DNA of 41,627 nucleotides from Paracoccus sp. (in: a-proteobacteria) (GCF_030538655.1 NZ_JAUNTO010000021.1:1-41627); one strand, 5' to 3'; counted from the first letter of the stretch, positions 1-7,544 are shown. Translations and numbers: made by a program. The notes: generated from the sequence alone by a model not told the origin.

Positions 1-79
1 GAGGCTGCGCCGGTTTCGCATCATTGCGGAAGGATGCGGCTTTATAGCGGCGATTGCGGCGAAATCAAGATAATTCGGC

Positions 80-105
80 GGAACCTGTGCGGGGGCAAGT
101 GCGTT
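80..105 (+). promoter_or_regulatory. Candidate ECF-sigma (GGAAC / CGTT) promoter of the yceI gene
   Basis: GGAAC at 80-84 and CGTT at 102-105 are separated by 17 bases, the spacing and elements known for EcfG-type extracytoplasmic-function sigma factors in alphaproteobacteria. The ATG at 132 follows after a good ribosome binding site (AAGGAG, 8 bases before the ATG). The match is short and could be chance; EcfG is not universal in Rhodobacterales, so another ECF factor with a similar consensus is possible. Confidence 0.4.
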
Positions 106-131
106 GCCCGGCTTTGGAAGGAGTCATCCAT

Positions 132-713
132 ATGAAACGGACGATCATTGCAGCCGCGTTTGCTGCCGTTATGCCGATGGCCGTGCTGGCACAGGATACG
201 CCCGACAGCGGCACCTATGTGTTTGACAGCGATCACGCACAGGCGCTGTTTTCGTGGAATCACATGGTTTTTTCGACCAGCTATGGTATGGTGAATGGCA
301 TTGAGGGTCAGGTCGTTCTGGATGCCGAAAATCCGGCCAATTCGACCGTCGAGGCGCGGTTTCCGGCCGTGTCCATTCAGACAGTCTCGCCCGGTCTGGA
401 CGAGCATCTGAAATCCGAGGATTTCTTTAATGGTGACGGCGGTGAGGTGACGTTTGTGTCCACCGTGGTCGAGCCGGGCGAAGGGAATTCGGCCCGTGTG
501 ACCGGCGATCTGACGTTGAACGGGCAGACGCATCCGGTGGTGCTGGACATGGTTCTGAACCACAGCGGCGAAAACCCGATCGCGCAAAAGCCTGCCGTTG
601 GCTTTACCGGCACGACGATCATCAAGCGGTCCGACTTTGGGCTGGGTGCTTTTGTGCCTGCGGTCAGCGACGAGGTTCAGATCACGCTGAACGTCGAGGC
701 AATGAAGGAATAA
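132..713 (+). CDS. YceI family periplasmic protein
   Basis: A 193-residue exported protein of the YceI family, small lipocalin-like beta barrels that bind isoprenoid-type lipids in the periplasm; the physiological role is mostly unknown. The ATG at 132 is chosen because it follows AAGGAG and opens a typical signal peptide (positive MKR, then a hydrophobic stretch, cleavage probably after VLA near residue 20). The mature part begins with the family pattern GTYVFDSDHAQALFSWNH and contains the conserved core GLDEHLKSEDFFN and VTGDLTLNGQTHPV, and ends with an FGLGAFVPAVSDEVQI segment. Length fits the family. The DUF488 gene follows after 3 bases, so the two are probably co-transcribed. A candidate ECF promoter lies upstream, which would suit an envelope-stress role (inference). 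Confidence 0.93.
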   Translation: MKRTIIAAAFAAVMPMAVLAQDTPDSGTYVFDSDHAQALFSWNHMVFSTSYGMVNGIEGQVVLDAENPANSTVEARFPAVSIQTVSPGLDEHLKSEDFFNGDGGEVTFVSTVVEPGEGNSARVTGDLTLNGQTHPVVLDMVLNHSGENPIAQKPAVGFTGTTIIKRSDFGLGAFVPAVSDEVQITLNVEAMKE

Positions 714-716
714 CTC

Positions 717-1064
717 TTGCCTGATCTGACGATCAAGCGCGCCTATGACCCGCCCGCGCCCGGCGATGGGGCGCGGGTTCTGGTGGATCGGCTTTGGCCG
801 CGCGGCATGACGCACGAGGCACTGGCGCTGGATCTGTGGCTGAAGGAAATCGCCCCCAGTGAGGATCTGCGACGCGAATTTCACCATGACCCGGCGCGCT
901 GGCCCGAGTTTCAGCAACGCTATGCCACTGAACTGGCGGGCAATCCCGCGGTGCAGACCCTGCGCGATCTGATGGCCAAGGGGCGGGTGACGCTGATCTA
1001 TGCGGCCAAGGATCAGGCGCATAACAACGCCGCCGCGTTGCGGGATTGGCTTATGGGGCACTGA
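717..1064 (+). CDS. DUF488 family protein
   Basis: A 115-residue protein of the DUF488 (YeaO-like) family, whose function is not established. The start is a TTG three bases after the yceI stop, with AAGGA inside the last yceI codons as its ribosome binding site. Conserved family features are visible: RVLVDRLWPRG near residues 19-29, then WLKEIAPSEDLRREFHHDP and a C-terminal VTLIYAAKDQAHNNAAAL segment. No signal peptide or membrane segment, so cytoplasmic. The coupling with yceI suggests shared expression but not necessarily shared function. Confidence 0.9.
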   Translation: MPDLTIKRAYDPPAPGDGARVLVDRLWPRGMTHEALALDLWLKEIAPSEDLRREFHHDPARWPEFQQRYATELAGNPAVQTLRDLMAKGRVTLIYAAKDQAHNNAAALRDWLMGH

Positions 1065-1082
1065 CGCGCGGGATGCAGTGCA

Positions 1083-1114
1083 GCGCCCCAGGGCGCGTAT
1101 TTCGCAAACAGGAA
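1083..1114 (+). repeat. Short interspersed intergenic sequence, copy 1
   Basis: A sequence of about 32 bases beginning GCGCCCCA, with GCGTATTT in the middle and GCAAACAGGAA at the end. It starts 18 bases after the DUF488 stop and before the convergent topA stop. Two close relatives occur at 8455-8486 and 25145-25178, in the same orientation and also just after a + strand gene. Confidence 0.6.
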
Positions 1115-1122
1115 ACCGGCGG

Positions 1123-3810
1123 TCACTCTGGAGGAGTGGCCGCCTTTTTCGTGGTTTTCTTGGCTGCCGTCTTTTTAGTGGCGGGCTTTTTGGTGGTTGC
1201 CTTCTTGGTCGTGGCCTTGGGCTTGGCCGCCGCTTTTTTCGGTGATTTCGCGGCCTTGGCGGCGATCAGGTCCAGCGCCTGTTCCAGCGTGATGTCTTCG
1301 GGGGTCACATCGCGGGGCAGGGTGGCGTTGATCTTTTCCCATTTCACATAAGGGCCATAGCGGCCATTCATCACCTGAATTGCACCGCCATCCGGGTGAT
1401 CGCCCAGTTCTTTCAGCGGGGCAGCCGTGGTGCGGCCTCGGGTCTGTTTTGCGGCCAGCACCTCGACCGCGCGGTTCATACCGATGGTAAATACCTCATC
1501 GACATCGGGCAGGTTTGCATATTTCGACCCATGTTTGACATAGGGACCAAAGCGGCCAATCGCGGCTTCGATCATTACCCCGTCTTCAGGATGCGGGCCG
1601 ATCTGGCGCGGCAGATTCAGCAGCATCAAGGCCCGGTCCAGATCGAGGCTGGCCGCGTCCCATCCTTTCGGGATCGAGGCGCGGGGCGGTTTCGGCACAT
1701 CTGCGGTTGCCTCGCCGCGCTGGACATAGGGGCCGAAACGCCCGACGCGCAGGCTGATTTCGTCGCCGCCGTCATGGCCCAGCACGCGGTCGCCCACGGG
1801 TTCCTCGCCATCGGGCGCTGACAGCGGGCGGGTATAGCGGCATTCGGGATAATTGCCGCAGCCGATAAACGCGCCGCCCGAGCGCGCGGTTTTCAGGTTC
1901 AGCCGCCCGACGCCGCACAGCGGGCATTCGCGCGGATCGCCGCCATCGGCGCGGGGCGGATACAGATGCGGGGCCAGCGCCTCGTCAATCGCGGTTAACA
2001 CCTCGGAGATGCGCAGTTCCGAGGTGCCTTCCAGCGCCTTGGTGAAATCGCGCCAGAACCGGGTCATCACCTCGCGCCACAGCCGGTCGCCGGCGCTGAT
2101 CTCGTCCAGCTCGTTTTCCAGCTCGGCGGTGAAATCATAGCTGACATAGCGCGGGAAATATTCGGTCAGAAAGACCGTGACCAGCCGCCCCTTATCCTCG
2201 GGGATCAGGCGCTGGCCGTCCTTGCGCACATAGTCGCGGTCCTGAATCGTGGTGACGATGCTGGCATAGGTCGAGGGGCGGCCGATGCCCAGTTCTTCCA
2301 TGCGTTTCACCAGCGTCGCCTCGGTATAGCGGGGCGGGGGCTGGGTGAAGTGCTGGCGCGCGGCGGTCGCGGCGCTGGCGGCGGCGATCAGGCCGGGGGC
2401 GGTTTTCATCTCGCCCGGCGCGGCGGGCAGATCGCCGCCCTTTTCAGTGGCGCGGGTCAGTTCGGCGGTGAAGCTGCCCTCGACCTGCCGCGCGGCCTCG
2501 CCCTTGGTGATCTGGGGCAGGCGGGCGCTGTCTTCGCCATCGTCATCGTCGCGGCCCTGATCATAGACGCGCAGAAAGCCGTCGAACAGCATCACCTGAC
2601 CCGTCGCGCGCAGCCCGACCTGAGCATCAGGGCTGGCGATTTCAACCGTGGTGCGCTCCATCCGGGCGGCTTCCATCTGGCTGGCCAGGGTGCGTTTCCA
2701 GATCAGATCATACAGTTTGCGCTGGTCATCCGCCGTCACGCGCAGCTTGTCGGGCGACAGCATCATGTCGGTGGGGCGGATACATTCGTGGGCTTCCTGC
2801 GCGTTTTTCGCCTTGTTTTTATACATGCGCGGGCTTTTCGGCAGGTATTGATCGCCAAATTTCGCCCGGATCGCGTCGCGGGCGGCCATCACCGCCTCGG
2901 GCGCCATGTCGATGCCGTCGGTCCGCATATAGGTGATGTAACCCGCCTCATAGAGCCGCTGCGCCGTGGACATACACGCCTTGGCGCCCATGCCCAGCTT
3001 GCGGCTGGCCTCTTGTTGCAGGGTAGAGGTCATAAAGGGCGGCCACGGATTCCGGCTGGCGGGCTTGGCGGTGACATCGGTGACGGTCAGATCGCGGCTG
3101 GCGACGGCGCTGACGGCCAGGGCGGCGGCCTGCGCGTCGGGCAGATCGAAACGGTCCAGCTTTTTTCCGGCCAGCGAGGTCAGCGTCGCGTCATATTCAT
3201 CGCCGCCGGGCGTGGCCAGACGGGCGTGAACCGACCAGTATTCGCGGGCGCGGAACGCCTCGATCTCCATCTCGCGGTCAACGATCAGGCGCAGGCAGAC
3301 CGATTGCACCCGGCCCGCTGATTTCGCGCCCGGCAGCTTGCGCCACAGCACCGGCGAGAGGTTAAAGCCGACCAGATAATCCAGCGCGCGGCGGGCCAGA
3401 TAGGCGTCAACCAGCGGCTGGTCGATCTGGCGCGGGTTGGCCATCGCCTCGGTCACGGCGGATTTGGTGATGGCGTTGAAGGTCACACGCTCGACCGTTT
3501 TGCCCTTTTTCAGCGACGGCGCCAGTGTCTGTTGCAGGTGCCAGCTGATCGCCTCGCCCTCGCGGTCGGGGTCGGTGGCAAGGATCAGGCGGTCATCATG
3601 GGCCAGCGCATCCTTGATCGCCTTGACGTGCTTTTGGGAATCCGCCGCGACTTCCCATTTCATATCAAAGTCATGGTCGGGATCGACGCTGCCGTCCTTG
3701 GGTGGCAGATCGCGGACATGGCCAAAGCTGGCCAGCACCTTGTAATCGCCGCCAAGGTATTTTTCGATGGTTTTGGCCTTGGCCGGGGATTCGACGACGA
3801 CGACGGGCAT
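1123..3810 (-). CDS. topA: DNA topoisomerase I (type IA)
   Basis: Relaxes negatively supercoiled DNA by single-strand passage. The 895-residue protein begins MPVVVVESPAKAKTIEKYLG, the standard Toprim start, so the ATG at 3810 is preferred to an upstream one. The Toprim acidic motif TDPDREGE lies at residues 79-86, and the catalytic tyrosine is in YITYMRTDG (Tyr294 by comparison with the E. coli enzyme). One C4 zinc ribbon (CPLCGVG ... CGNYPEC) is followed by three repeats built around GRFGPYV or GRYGPYV, as in alphaproteobacterial TopA. The last 45 or so residues are a low-complexity Lys/Ala/Thr tail, probably a non-specific DNA-binding extension. The gene is convergent with DUF488, 58 bases away, and divergent from the GNAT gene. 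Confidence 0.98.
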   Translation of the reverse strand: MPVVVVESPAKAKTIEKYLGGDYKVLASFGHVRDLPPKDGSVDPDHDFDMKWEVAADSQKHVKAIKDALAHDDRLILATDPDREGEAISWHLQQTLAPSLKKGKTVERVTFNAITKSAVTEAMANPRQIDQPLVDAYLARRALDYLVGFNLSPVLWRKLPGAKSAGRVQSVCLRLIVDREMEIEAFRAREYWSVHARLATPGGDEYDATLTSLAGKKLDRFDLPDAQAAALAVSAVASRDLTVTDVTAKPASRNPWPPFMTSTLQQEASRKLGMGAKACMSTAQRLYEAGYITYMRTDGIDMAPEAVMAARDAIRAKFGDQYLPKSPRMYKNKAKNAQEAHECIRPTDMMLSPDKLRVTADDQRKLYDLIWKRTLASQMEAARMERTTVEIASPDAQVGLRATGQVMLFDGFLRVYDQGRDDDDGEDSARLPQITKGEAARQVEGSFTAELTRATEKGGDLPAAPGEMKTAPGLIAAASAATAARQHFTQPPPRYTEATLVKRMEELGIGRPSTYASIVTTIQDRDYVRKDGQRLIPEDKGRLVTVFLTEYFPRYVSYDFTAELENELDEISAGDRLWREVMTRFWRDFTKALEGTSELRISEVLTAIDEALAPHLYPPRADGGDPRECPLCGVGRLNLKTARSGGAFIGCGNYPECRYTRPLSAPDGEEPVGDRVLGHDGGDEISLRVGRFGPYVQRGEATADVPKPPRASIPKGWDAASLDLDRALMLLNLPRQIGPHPEDGVMIEAAIGRFGPYVKHGSKYANLPDVDEVFTIGMNRAVEVLAAKQTRGRTTAAPLKELGDHPDGGAIQVMNGRYGPYVKWEKINATLPRDVTPEDITLEQALDLIAAKAAKSPKKAAAKPKATTKKATTKKPATKKTAAKKTTKKAATPPE

Positions 3811-3960
3811 GGGCTTCTCGCTAAGGCGCTGCAATCGGGGCGTGAACATGGGGGGCGGGCGGGCGGCTGTCAACTGTCATGCCAAGGGCGGGCGGGTAAG
3901 GCGGGGCTGGAACCAGTCGCGAAACCGGTGATACTGGCCCGGCAAAACAAGGAGTCCGCC

Positions 3961-4662
3961 ATGTCTGACACCCACCGCCCGACCGGAGAGCCTCTGCCGG
4001 GTTTTACCCCGCCGCCACCGCCCGGACCGGCCCGGATTGAAGGGCGTTTTGTCACGTTGGAGCGGCTGGACCCGGCACGTCATATTGATGCGATCTGGCG
4101 GGCGGGGCAGGGGGCGGACTGGATCTGGGATTATCTGGGCTATGGTCCGTTTGCTGCGGCGGCGGATTACCGGGCGTGGGCTGATGGTGTGGCATCGGGT
4201 TCAGACCCTTGTTTTTATACGATTATCAGTGGTGGTTGCGCGCTTGGGGTGGCGTCTTTTCTGCGCATTGGTGTGGCCAATGGCGTGGCTGAGATCGGGC
4301 ATATCCTGCTGACGCCGCCGCTTCAGCGGACCCCGGCGGCGAGTGAGGCGCTGATGTTGATGGTCCGCTGGGCGTTCGAGAACGGTTATCGGCGGTTTGA
4401 ATGGAAATGCGATGCGCTGAACGCGCCCTCGCGGCGGGCGGCGATCCGGCTGGGTTTTACCTTCGAGGGTATTTTCCGCAAGCATATGATCTATAAGGGG
4501 CGCAACCGCGATACGGCGTGGTTTTCGATCACCGACGATGAATGGCCTGCACTGCGCGGGGCCTATGATGCGTGGCTGAACCCGGCGAATTTCGATGCCG
4601 AGGGGCAGCAGCGGGAAAGCTTGTCGGCGCTGACGGCGCGGGCCTTGCCGGGGCGGGGCTGA
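3961..4662 (+). CDS. GNAT family N-acetyltransferase (RimJ/RimL type)
   Basis: A 233-residue acetyl-CoA-dependent N-acetyltransferase of the RimJ/RimL-like group; the substrate cannot be read from sequence. The ATG at 3961 follows AAGGAG (CAAGGAGTCCGCC). A proline-rich N-terminus (PGFTPPPPPGPARIEG) precedes the fold: VTLERLDPARH near residue 31, a beta strand with GVASFLRI, the segment EIGHILLTPPLQRTPAASEAL carrying the acetyl-CoA loop, FEWKCDALNAPSRRAAIRLGF and FEGIFRKHMIYKGRNRDTAWFSI. These last two blocks are characteristic of the family. No membrane segment. It stands alone between topA and an intergenic region with repeats and a transposase remnant. Confidence 0.92.
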   Translation: MSDTHRPTGEPLPGFTPPPPPGPARIEGRFVTLERLDPARHIDAIWRAGQGADWIWDYLGYGPFAAAADYRAWADGVASGSDPCFYTIISGGCALGVASFLRIGVANGVAEIGHILLTPPLQRTPAASEALMLMVRWAFENGYRRFEWKCDALNAPSRRAAIRLGFTFEGIFRKHMIYKGRNRDTAWFSITDDEWPALRGAYDAWLNPANFDAEGQQRESLSALTARALPGRG

Positions 4663-4746
4663 AGCGCACGCAACGGGGCGGGCGTTGCGGGCGCAACGCT
4701 CACATTCGTGCGATCCTGGAACGCCAGCATTTGCTGTGTTTTGGGC

Positions 4747-4801
4747 TGCACAGGGCGTACACAACCCATGCACAACCTGTGCACAGGCTGTACACAGGCG
4801 G
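4747..4801. repeat. Five 11-bp phased repeats (TRCACA core)
   Basis: The hexamer TRCACA occurs at 4747, 4758, 4769, 4780 and 4791, always exactly 11 bases apart, so all copies face the same side of the helix. The remaining five bases of each unit are partly conserved (RSCNG-like). The fourth unit sits in a perfect 12-bp palindrome, CCTGTGCACAGG at 4776-4787. The array lies in non-coding DNA between the GNAT gene and a transposase remnant. It could be a binding site for a multimeric protein, or a short tandem expansion; no function is assigned. Confidence 0.7.
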
Positions 4802-4895
4802 CGCGCGGTAACACGGGCGGTTTCGCAACGGAAACGCTGCGGTCGTCATGGGTGTTTTGGGTAATGGCCTGCCTTGGCTGAACGTCCAGACGGCT

Positions 4896-5098
4896 TCATT
4901 CTGCGCGACCTTGGCTGGCGTTGGCAGAGGTCCGGGCCTTGCGGAGCCGCAGCAGTCGGCAGAGAGCGAGTGCAGTTTCATGGATAGCGCCAGCCAGCGC
5001 AGCGGTCCGGTCGGCGGTGATGCCGAGGGCGAAGAGGTGCAAAAGATCGTGGAATTTACGCTCGGAGATCTGCCTCTGAAAGAGAGGGTAGTTTTCTA
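4896..5098 (-). pseudogene. IS1595-type transposase remnant (N-terminal part)
   Basis: Reading the minus strand from about 5098, the frame encodes YPLFQRQISERKFHDLLHLF followed by ALGITADRTAALAG. This is the N-terminal helix-turn-helix signature of IS1595/IS1016-type transposases (ISERKF, LFALGITA, AALAG). After that the frame degenerates and stops near 4896; no DDE/DDN catalytic core is present, so the element is dead. The bases 5100-5131, GGTTCTGAAGG in minus-strand reading, may be the remains of a terminal repeat, but no matching opposite end was found. Boundaries are approximate. Confidence 0.65.
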
Positions 5099-5194
5099 AT
5101 ATATAACAGCGAGTTAGCGCACCTTCAGAACCGTCTGGATGGGGGAGTCCCTTGGACAAACAGAAAGCGGCGGCATCGGTTCGTGGCGCGCGCA

Positions 5195-5229
5195 TAAAAA
5201 ATCGGCCCCGGAGGAGCGGTCCGGGGCCG
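5195..5229 (-). terminator. Rho-independent terminator after the response regulator
   Basis: In minus-strand reading a perfect 9-bp stem CGGCCCCGG / CCGGGGCCG (5221-5229 with 5203-5211) with a 9-base loop is followed by ATTTTTT. It lies about 110 bases past the stop of the response regulator gene and would end its transcript. Confidence 0.8.
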
Positions 5230-5293
5230 GGCAGGCGACGGGGTTCGGATACCGTGTCTGCCAGAGTTATTCATGCCTGGCCGGTCGCGCGAA

Positions 5294-5364
5294 GGGGCGG
5301 GCGTCAGACCCTGCCCAGAGCGGTCAGAGGGGGCGGGTGTCAGACCTCGCCCACGGCGGCCAGA
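5294..5364 (-). repeat. Imperfect tandem duplication of a gene 3' end
   Basis: Two 35-base copies lie 36 bases apart, at 5294-5328 and 5330-5364, with about 6 differences. The copy at 5330-5364 holds the last codons and stop of the response regulator gene plus 10 bases downstream; the other lies just beyond. The second copy would encode a similar L-x-A-x-G-x-V tail with its own TGA. Confidence 0.7.
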
Positions 5365-6095
5365 CGGTCCTGCACCAGACCGCTGATCCGGGCCAGATCG
5401 CCTGCGACGGCGCGGCCCGCCTCGTGATCGCGGGCCAGTGCGGTGGCGGCCTGTTCCAGCGGGGCGTCATGGGCCGAGCGCGCCACACCTGCCAGAAAGC
5501 GGGCGATATAGTCGATTGCGGCGGTGTCGGTCGCGCCCGACAGAACCTCGGCCACATGGGCCAGATCGTCGCGCAGCGCAGCGGAATCAGGAGAGATCAC
5601 ATCATCGGGCAAAAGGCGCGGTCCCGCTGGTTGCGATTCGGCGGGCAGGACCGACAGGATCGCCTGTTGAAACACGGCAAGGCTTTCGACCGGCTTGGCC
5701 AGAAAGCCGTCCGCACCGGCCGCCATCGCCGCGGCTTCGTTATCGGGATCACCCGACAGGCCAAGAATGACCGGCACGCGCGGTTCGGCCCCGGCAATAC
5801 GGGCGATCAGTTCGGCACCGTTGCCATCGGGCAGGCCCATATCCGCGATGACCACCGCCGGACGATAGGTCAGCAGGTGGCGCGTGGCCGATTTCAGGCT
5901 GTCGGCGCGGCGAATGCGCGCGCCCGAGCGCAGGCACAACAGGCGCACCGCCTCGCTGGCAAAGCGCGAATCTTCGACCACCAGCACGGTCAGGCCCGTC
6001 AGCGGGCGCCCCGGCAAGCTCATCCTCCAGGCGGGCAAGCTGCCCATGCCGGTTCCGACTTCTGTCTGCATCGCCATTCCCCTGCGAATCGTCAT
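5340..6095 (-). CDS. Response regulator with receiver domain and helical C-terminus
   Basis: A 251-residue protein. The receiver domain covers about residues 35-145: TVLVVEDS with acidic pair E41 D42, phospho-acceptor D85 in VVIADMGLPDGNG, S114 in ILGLSGDP, and K134 in GFLAKPVES. All key positions for phosphorylation are present. The rest, about 105 residues, is predicted by eye to be helical (ALRDDLAHVAEVLSG, AIDYIARFLAGV, QAATALARDHEAGRAVAGDL) and has no DNA-binding motif. It could be a histidine-phosphotransfer-like helical bundle, with the histidine in ARDHEAGRA the only obvious candidate, but this is a guess. The start at 6095 has AAGGGA 6 bases upstream; ATGs at 6077 and 6071 are alternatives. 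No kinase gene is adjacent. Divergent from the epimerase gene. Confidence 0.87.
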   Translation of the reverse strand: MTIRRGMAMQTEVGTGMGSLPAWRMSLPGRPLTGLTVLVVEDSRFASEAVRLLCLRSGARIRRADSLKSATRHLLTYRPAVVIADMGLPDGNGAELIARIAGAEPRVPVILGLSGDPDNEAAAMAAGADGFLAKPVESLAVFQQAILSVLPAESQPAGPRLLPDDVISPDSAALRDDLAHVAEVLSGATDTAAIDYIARFLAGVARSAHDAPLEQAATALARDHEAGRAVAGDLARISGLVQDRLAAVGEV

Positions 6096-6200
6096 CTGAT
6101 CCCTTGGTAGCGCGGCAAACACTAAGATCGGGTTAACGGCGGCGGGTTTCTCTTTCCCTTGGCGGCCATGATCCGTAAACACGGGGAAACGGAGGATACC

Positions 6201-6605
6201 ATGATCGGACGCCTGAACCATGTCGCCATTGCTGTGCCTGATTTGCAGGCTGCCGCGGCGCAATACGAAAACACGCTGGGGGCCACCGTGCGCCCGCCGC
6301 AGGACGAACCCGATCACGGCGTGACAGTGGTGTTCATCGAACTGCCGAACACCAAGATCGAACTGCTGTATCCGCTGGGTGAAAACAGCCCGATTCAAGG
6401 GTTTCTGGACAAGAACCCCTCGGGCGGGATTCACCATATGTGCTTTGAGGTCGAAGACATCATCGCCGCCCGCGACAAGCTGAAAGCCGAAGGCGCGCGC
6501 GTTCTGGGCACCGGCGACCCCAAGATCGGCGCCCATGGCAAGCCGGTGTTGTTCCTGCATCCCAAGGATTTCAACGGCACCCTGATCGAGCTGGAGCAAG
6601 TCTGA
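6201..6605 (+). CDS. mce: Methylmalonyl-CoA epimerase
   Basis: Interconverts (2R)- and (2S)-methylmalonyl-CoA in the route from propionyl-CoA to succinyl-CoA; cytoplasmic. The 134-residue protein has the glyoxalase/VOC fold with its two beta-alpha-beta-beta-beta halves: IGRLNHVAIAVPDLQAAA at the N-terminus and GGIHHMCFEVEDI from about residue 75. Metal ligands typical of the family are visible: His in LNHVAIAV, Glu in IELLYPLG, His in GIHHMCF and Glu in TLIELEQV. The ATG at 6201 follows GGAGGATACC. Its stop overlaps the next start (ATGA), an arrangement with a DUF1467 gene that is common in Rhodobacteraceae. Confidence 0.95.
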   Translation: MIGRLNHVAIAVPDLQAAAAQYENTLGATVRPPQDEPDHGVTVVFIELPNTKIELLYPLGENSPIQGFLDKNPSGGIHHMCFEVEDIIAARDKLKAEGARVLGTGDPKIGAHGKPVLFLHPKDFNGTLIELEQV

Positions 6606-6877
6606 TGAATCTGACGGGCGGCATCGTTCTGTATACCGTGCTGTGGTTTCTGGCGCTGTTCGTGGTTTTGCCCATCGGCCAGCGCAGTCAGGCCGATGCG
6701 GGGCAGGTGGTGCCCGGCACCCCGGCCAGCGCGCCGCATAACCCCCGGCTGGGCCGCAAGGCGCTGATCGCGACCGGGGTGGCAGCGGTTGTCTGGGCGG
6801 TGATCGCCTGGGTGATTTTCAGCGATCTCGTGACCCGCGCCGACATTATCGCGTTTGAGGCGTGGTTGCGCGAATAA
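6605..6877 (+). CDS. DUF1467 family small membrane protein
   Basis: A 90-residue inner-membrane protein of unknown function. Two hydrophobic helices are clear: residues about 6-24 (GIVLYTVLWFLALFVVLPIG) and about 55-75 (ATGVAAVVWAVIAWVIFSD). The motif LPIGQRSQ and the segment GTPASAPHNPRLGRKALIAT between the helices are typical of DUF1467. It is translationally coupled to the epimerase gene (4-base ATGA overlap). Its last 32 bases overlap the end of the convergent EI24 gene. Confidence 0.93.
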   Translation: MNLTGGIVLYTVLWFLALFVVLPIGQRSQADAGQVVPGTPASAPHNPRLGRKALIATGVAAVVWAVIAWVIFSDLVTRADIIAFEAWLRE

Positions 6878-7544
6878 GGTGAAACAGGTGCGTAAAGGCC
6901 GCAGCGGCCAGCACCGGCACCACGATATTCAGCACCGGCACCGTCAGCAGGAACGCAATCAGCACGCCCGCCCATGTGATGCGGGCGTTGTTGACCTGAC
7001 GCAACGCCGTCGCCTGCGGCTCGTGCAGGTGGCGGCGGGCGGCCATCTGAAAGAACTCGCGCCCCAAAAGCCAGCCGTTGGCCCCATAGAACAGCACCGG
7101 CGAAAACGGCCCAAGGATCGGCATGGTTATCAGCGACAGCAGCGCCACGCCAATCACCGCGCCCATCACCGCCAGCGATTCCAGCAGCCCGTCCATAAAG
7201 TCCAGCGACTGGCCCCTGGCTGTGGGATAGTGCGTGTCCTCGACCGCATCGGCGACCTTTTCGGCAAACAGGCCCGAAAAGGCGGCGGCGACCGGGGCCA
7301 TCAGAAAGAACCCGATCAGCGGAAACAGCGCCAGCGAGGCCCATGACAGCACGGTGCCAAAATCAATCGGCCCCCAGAAGGGCAGGCTGAACCCGCCCGG
7401 CACAAAGTTGCGGATCAGAAAAAACACCGCCGCCTGCAACGCGATGAACAGGCCGATGGTCAGCGCGATCCCCGTCAGCACAAGGCCGAAGATGCGCGGG
7501 CGCAGCAGGTCGGTGATCGCGCGGCTGAGGGCGATGAAGACCAT
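6846..7544 (-). CDS. EI24 domain (CysZ-like) membrane protein
   Basis: A 232-residue integral membrane protein of the EI24/CysZ-like family. CysZ itself is a sulfate transporter, but many alphaproteobacterial relatives have no tested role. Hydrophobic segments: about residues 20-45 (FGLVLTGIALTIGLFIALQA), 62-90 (TVLSWASLALFPLIGFFLMA), 125-150 (LAVMGAVIGVALLSLITMPI) and 195-225 (TWAGVLIAFLLTVPVLNIVV). The motif FYGANGWLLGREFFQMAA is characteristic of the family. The ATG at 7544 overlaps the stop of the nitroreductase gene (TAATG), so the two are translationally coupled. The 3' end runs 32 bases into the convergent DUF1467 gene. Confidence 0.88.
   Translation of the reverse strand: MVFIALSRAITDLLRPRIFGLVLTGIALTIGLFIALQAAVFFLIRNFVPGGFSLPFWGPIDFGTVLSWASLALFPLIGFFLMAPVAAAFSGLFAEKVADAVEDTHYPTARGQSLDFMDGLLESLAVMGAVIGVALLSLITMPILGPFSPVLFYGANGWLLGREFFQMAARRHLHEPQATALRQVNNARITWAGVLIAFLLTVPVLNIVVPVLAAAAFTHLFHLIRATTPQTR

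Noticed and set aside
42-1061. 339-codon minus-strand frame over yceI and DUF488
   Set aside because: Opposite two well-supported genes; composition typical of an antisense shadow.
4747-4801. CRISPR array
   Set aside because: Units are 11 bases with no spacers of constant length and no cas genes nearby.
4747-4801. Chromosome or plasmid origin with DnaA boxes
   Set aside because: The TRCACA units do not match the DnaA box TTATCCACA, and there is no replication gene nearby.
6096-6599. N-terminal extension of the response regulator into the epimerase region
   Set aside because: The extension is antisense to mce and has no domain; the receiver begins shortly after the ATG at 6095, which has a ribosome binding site.
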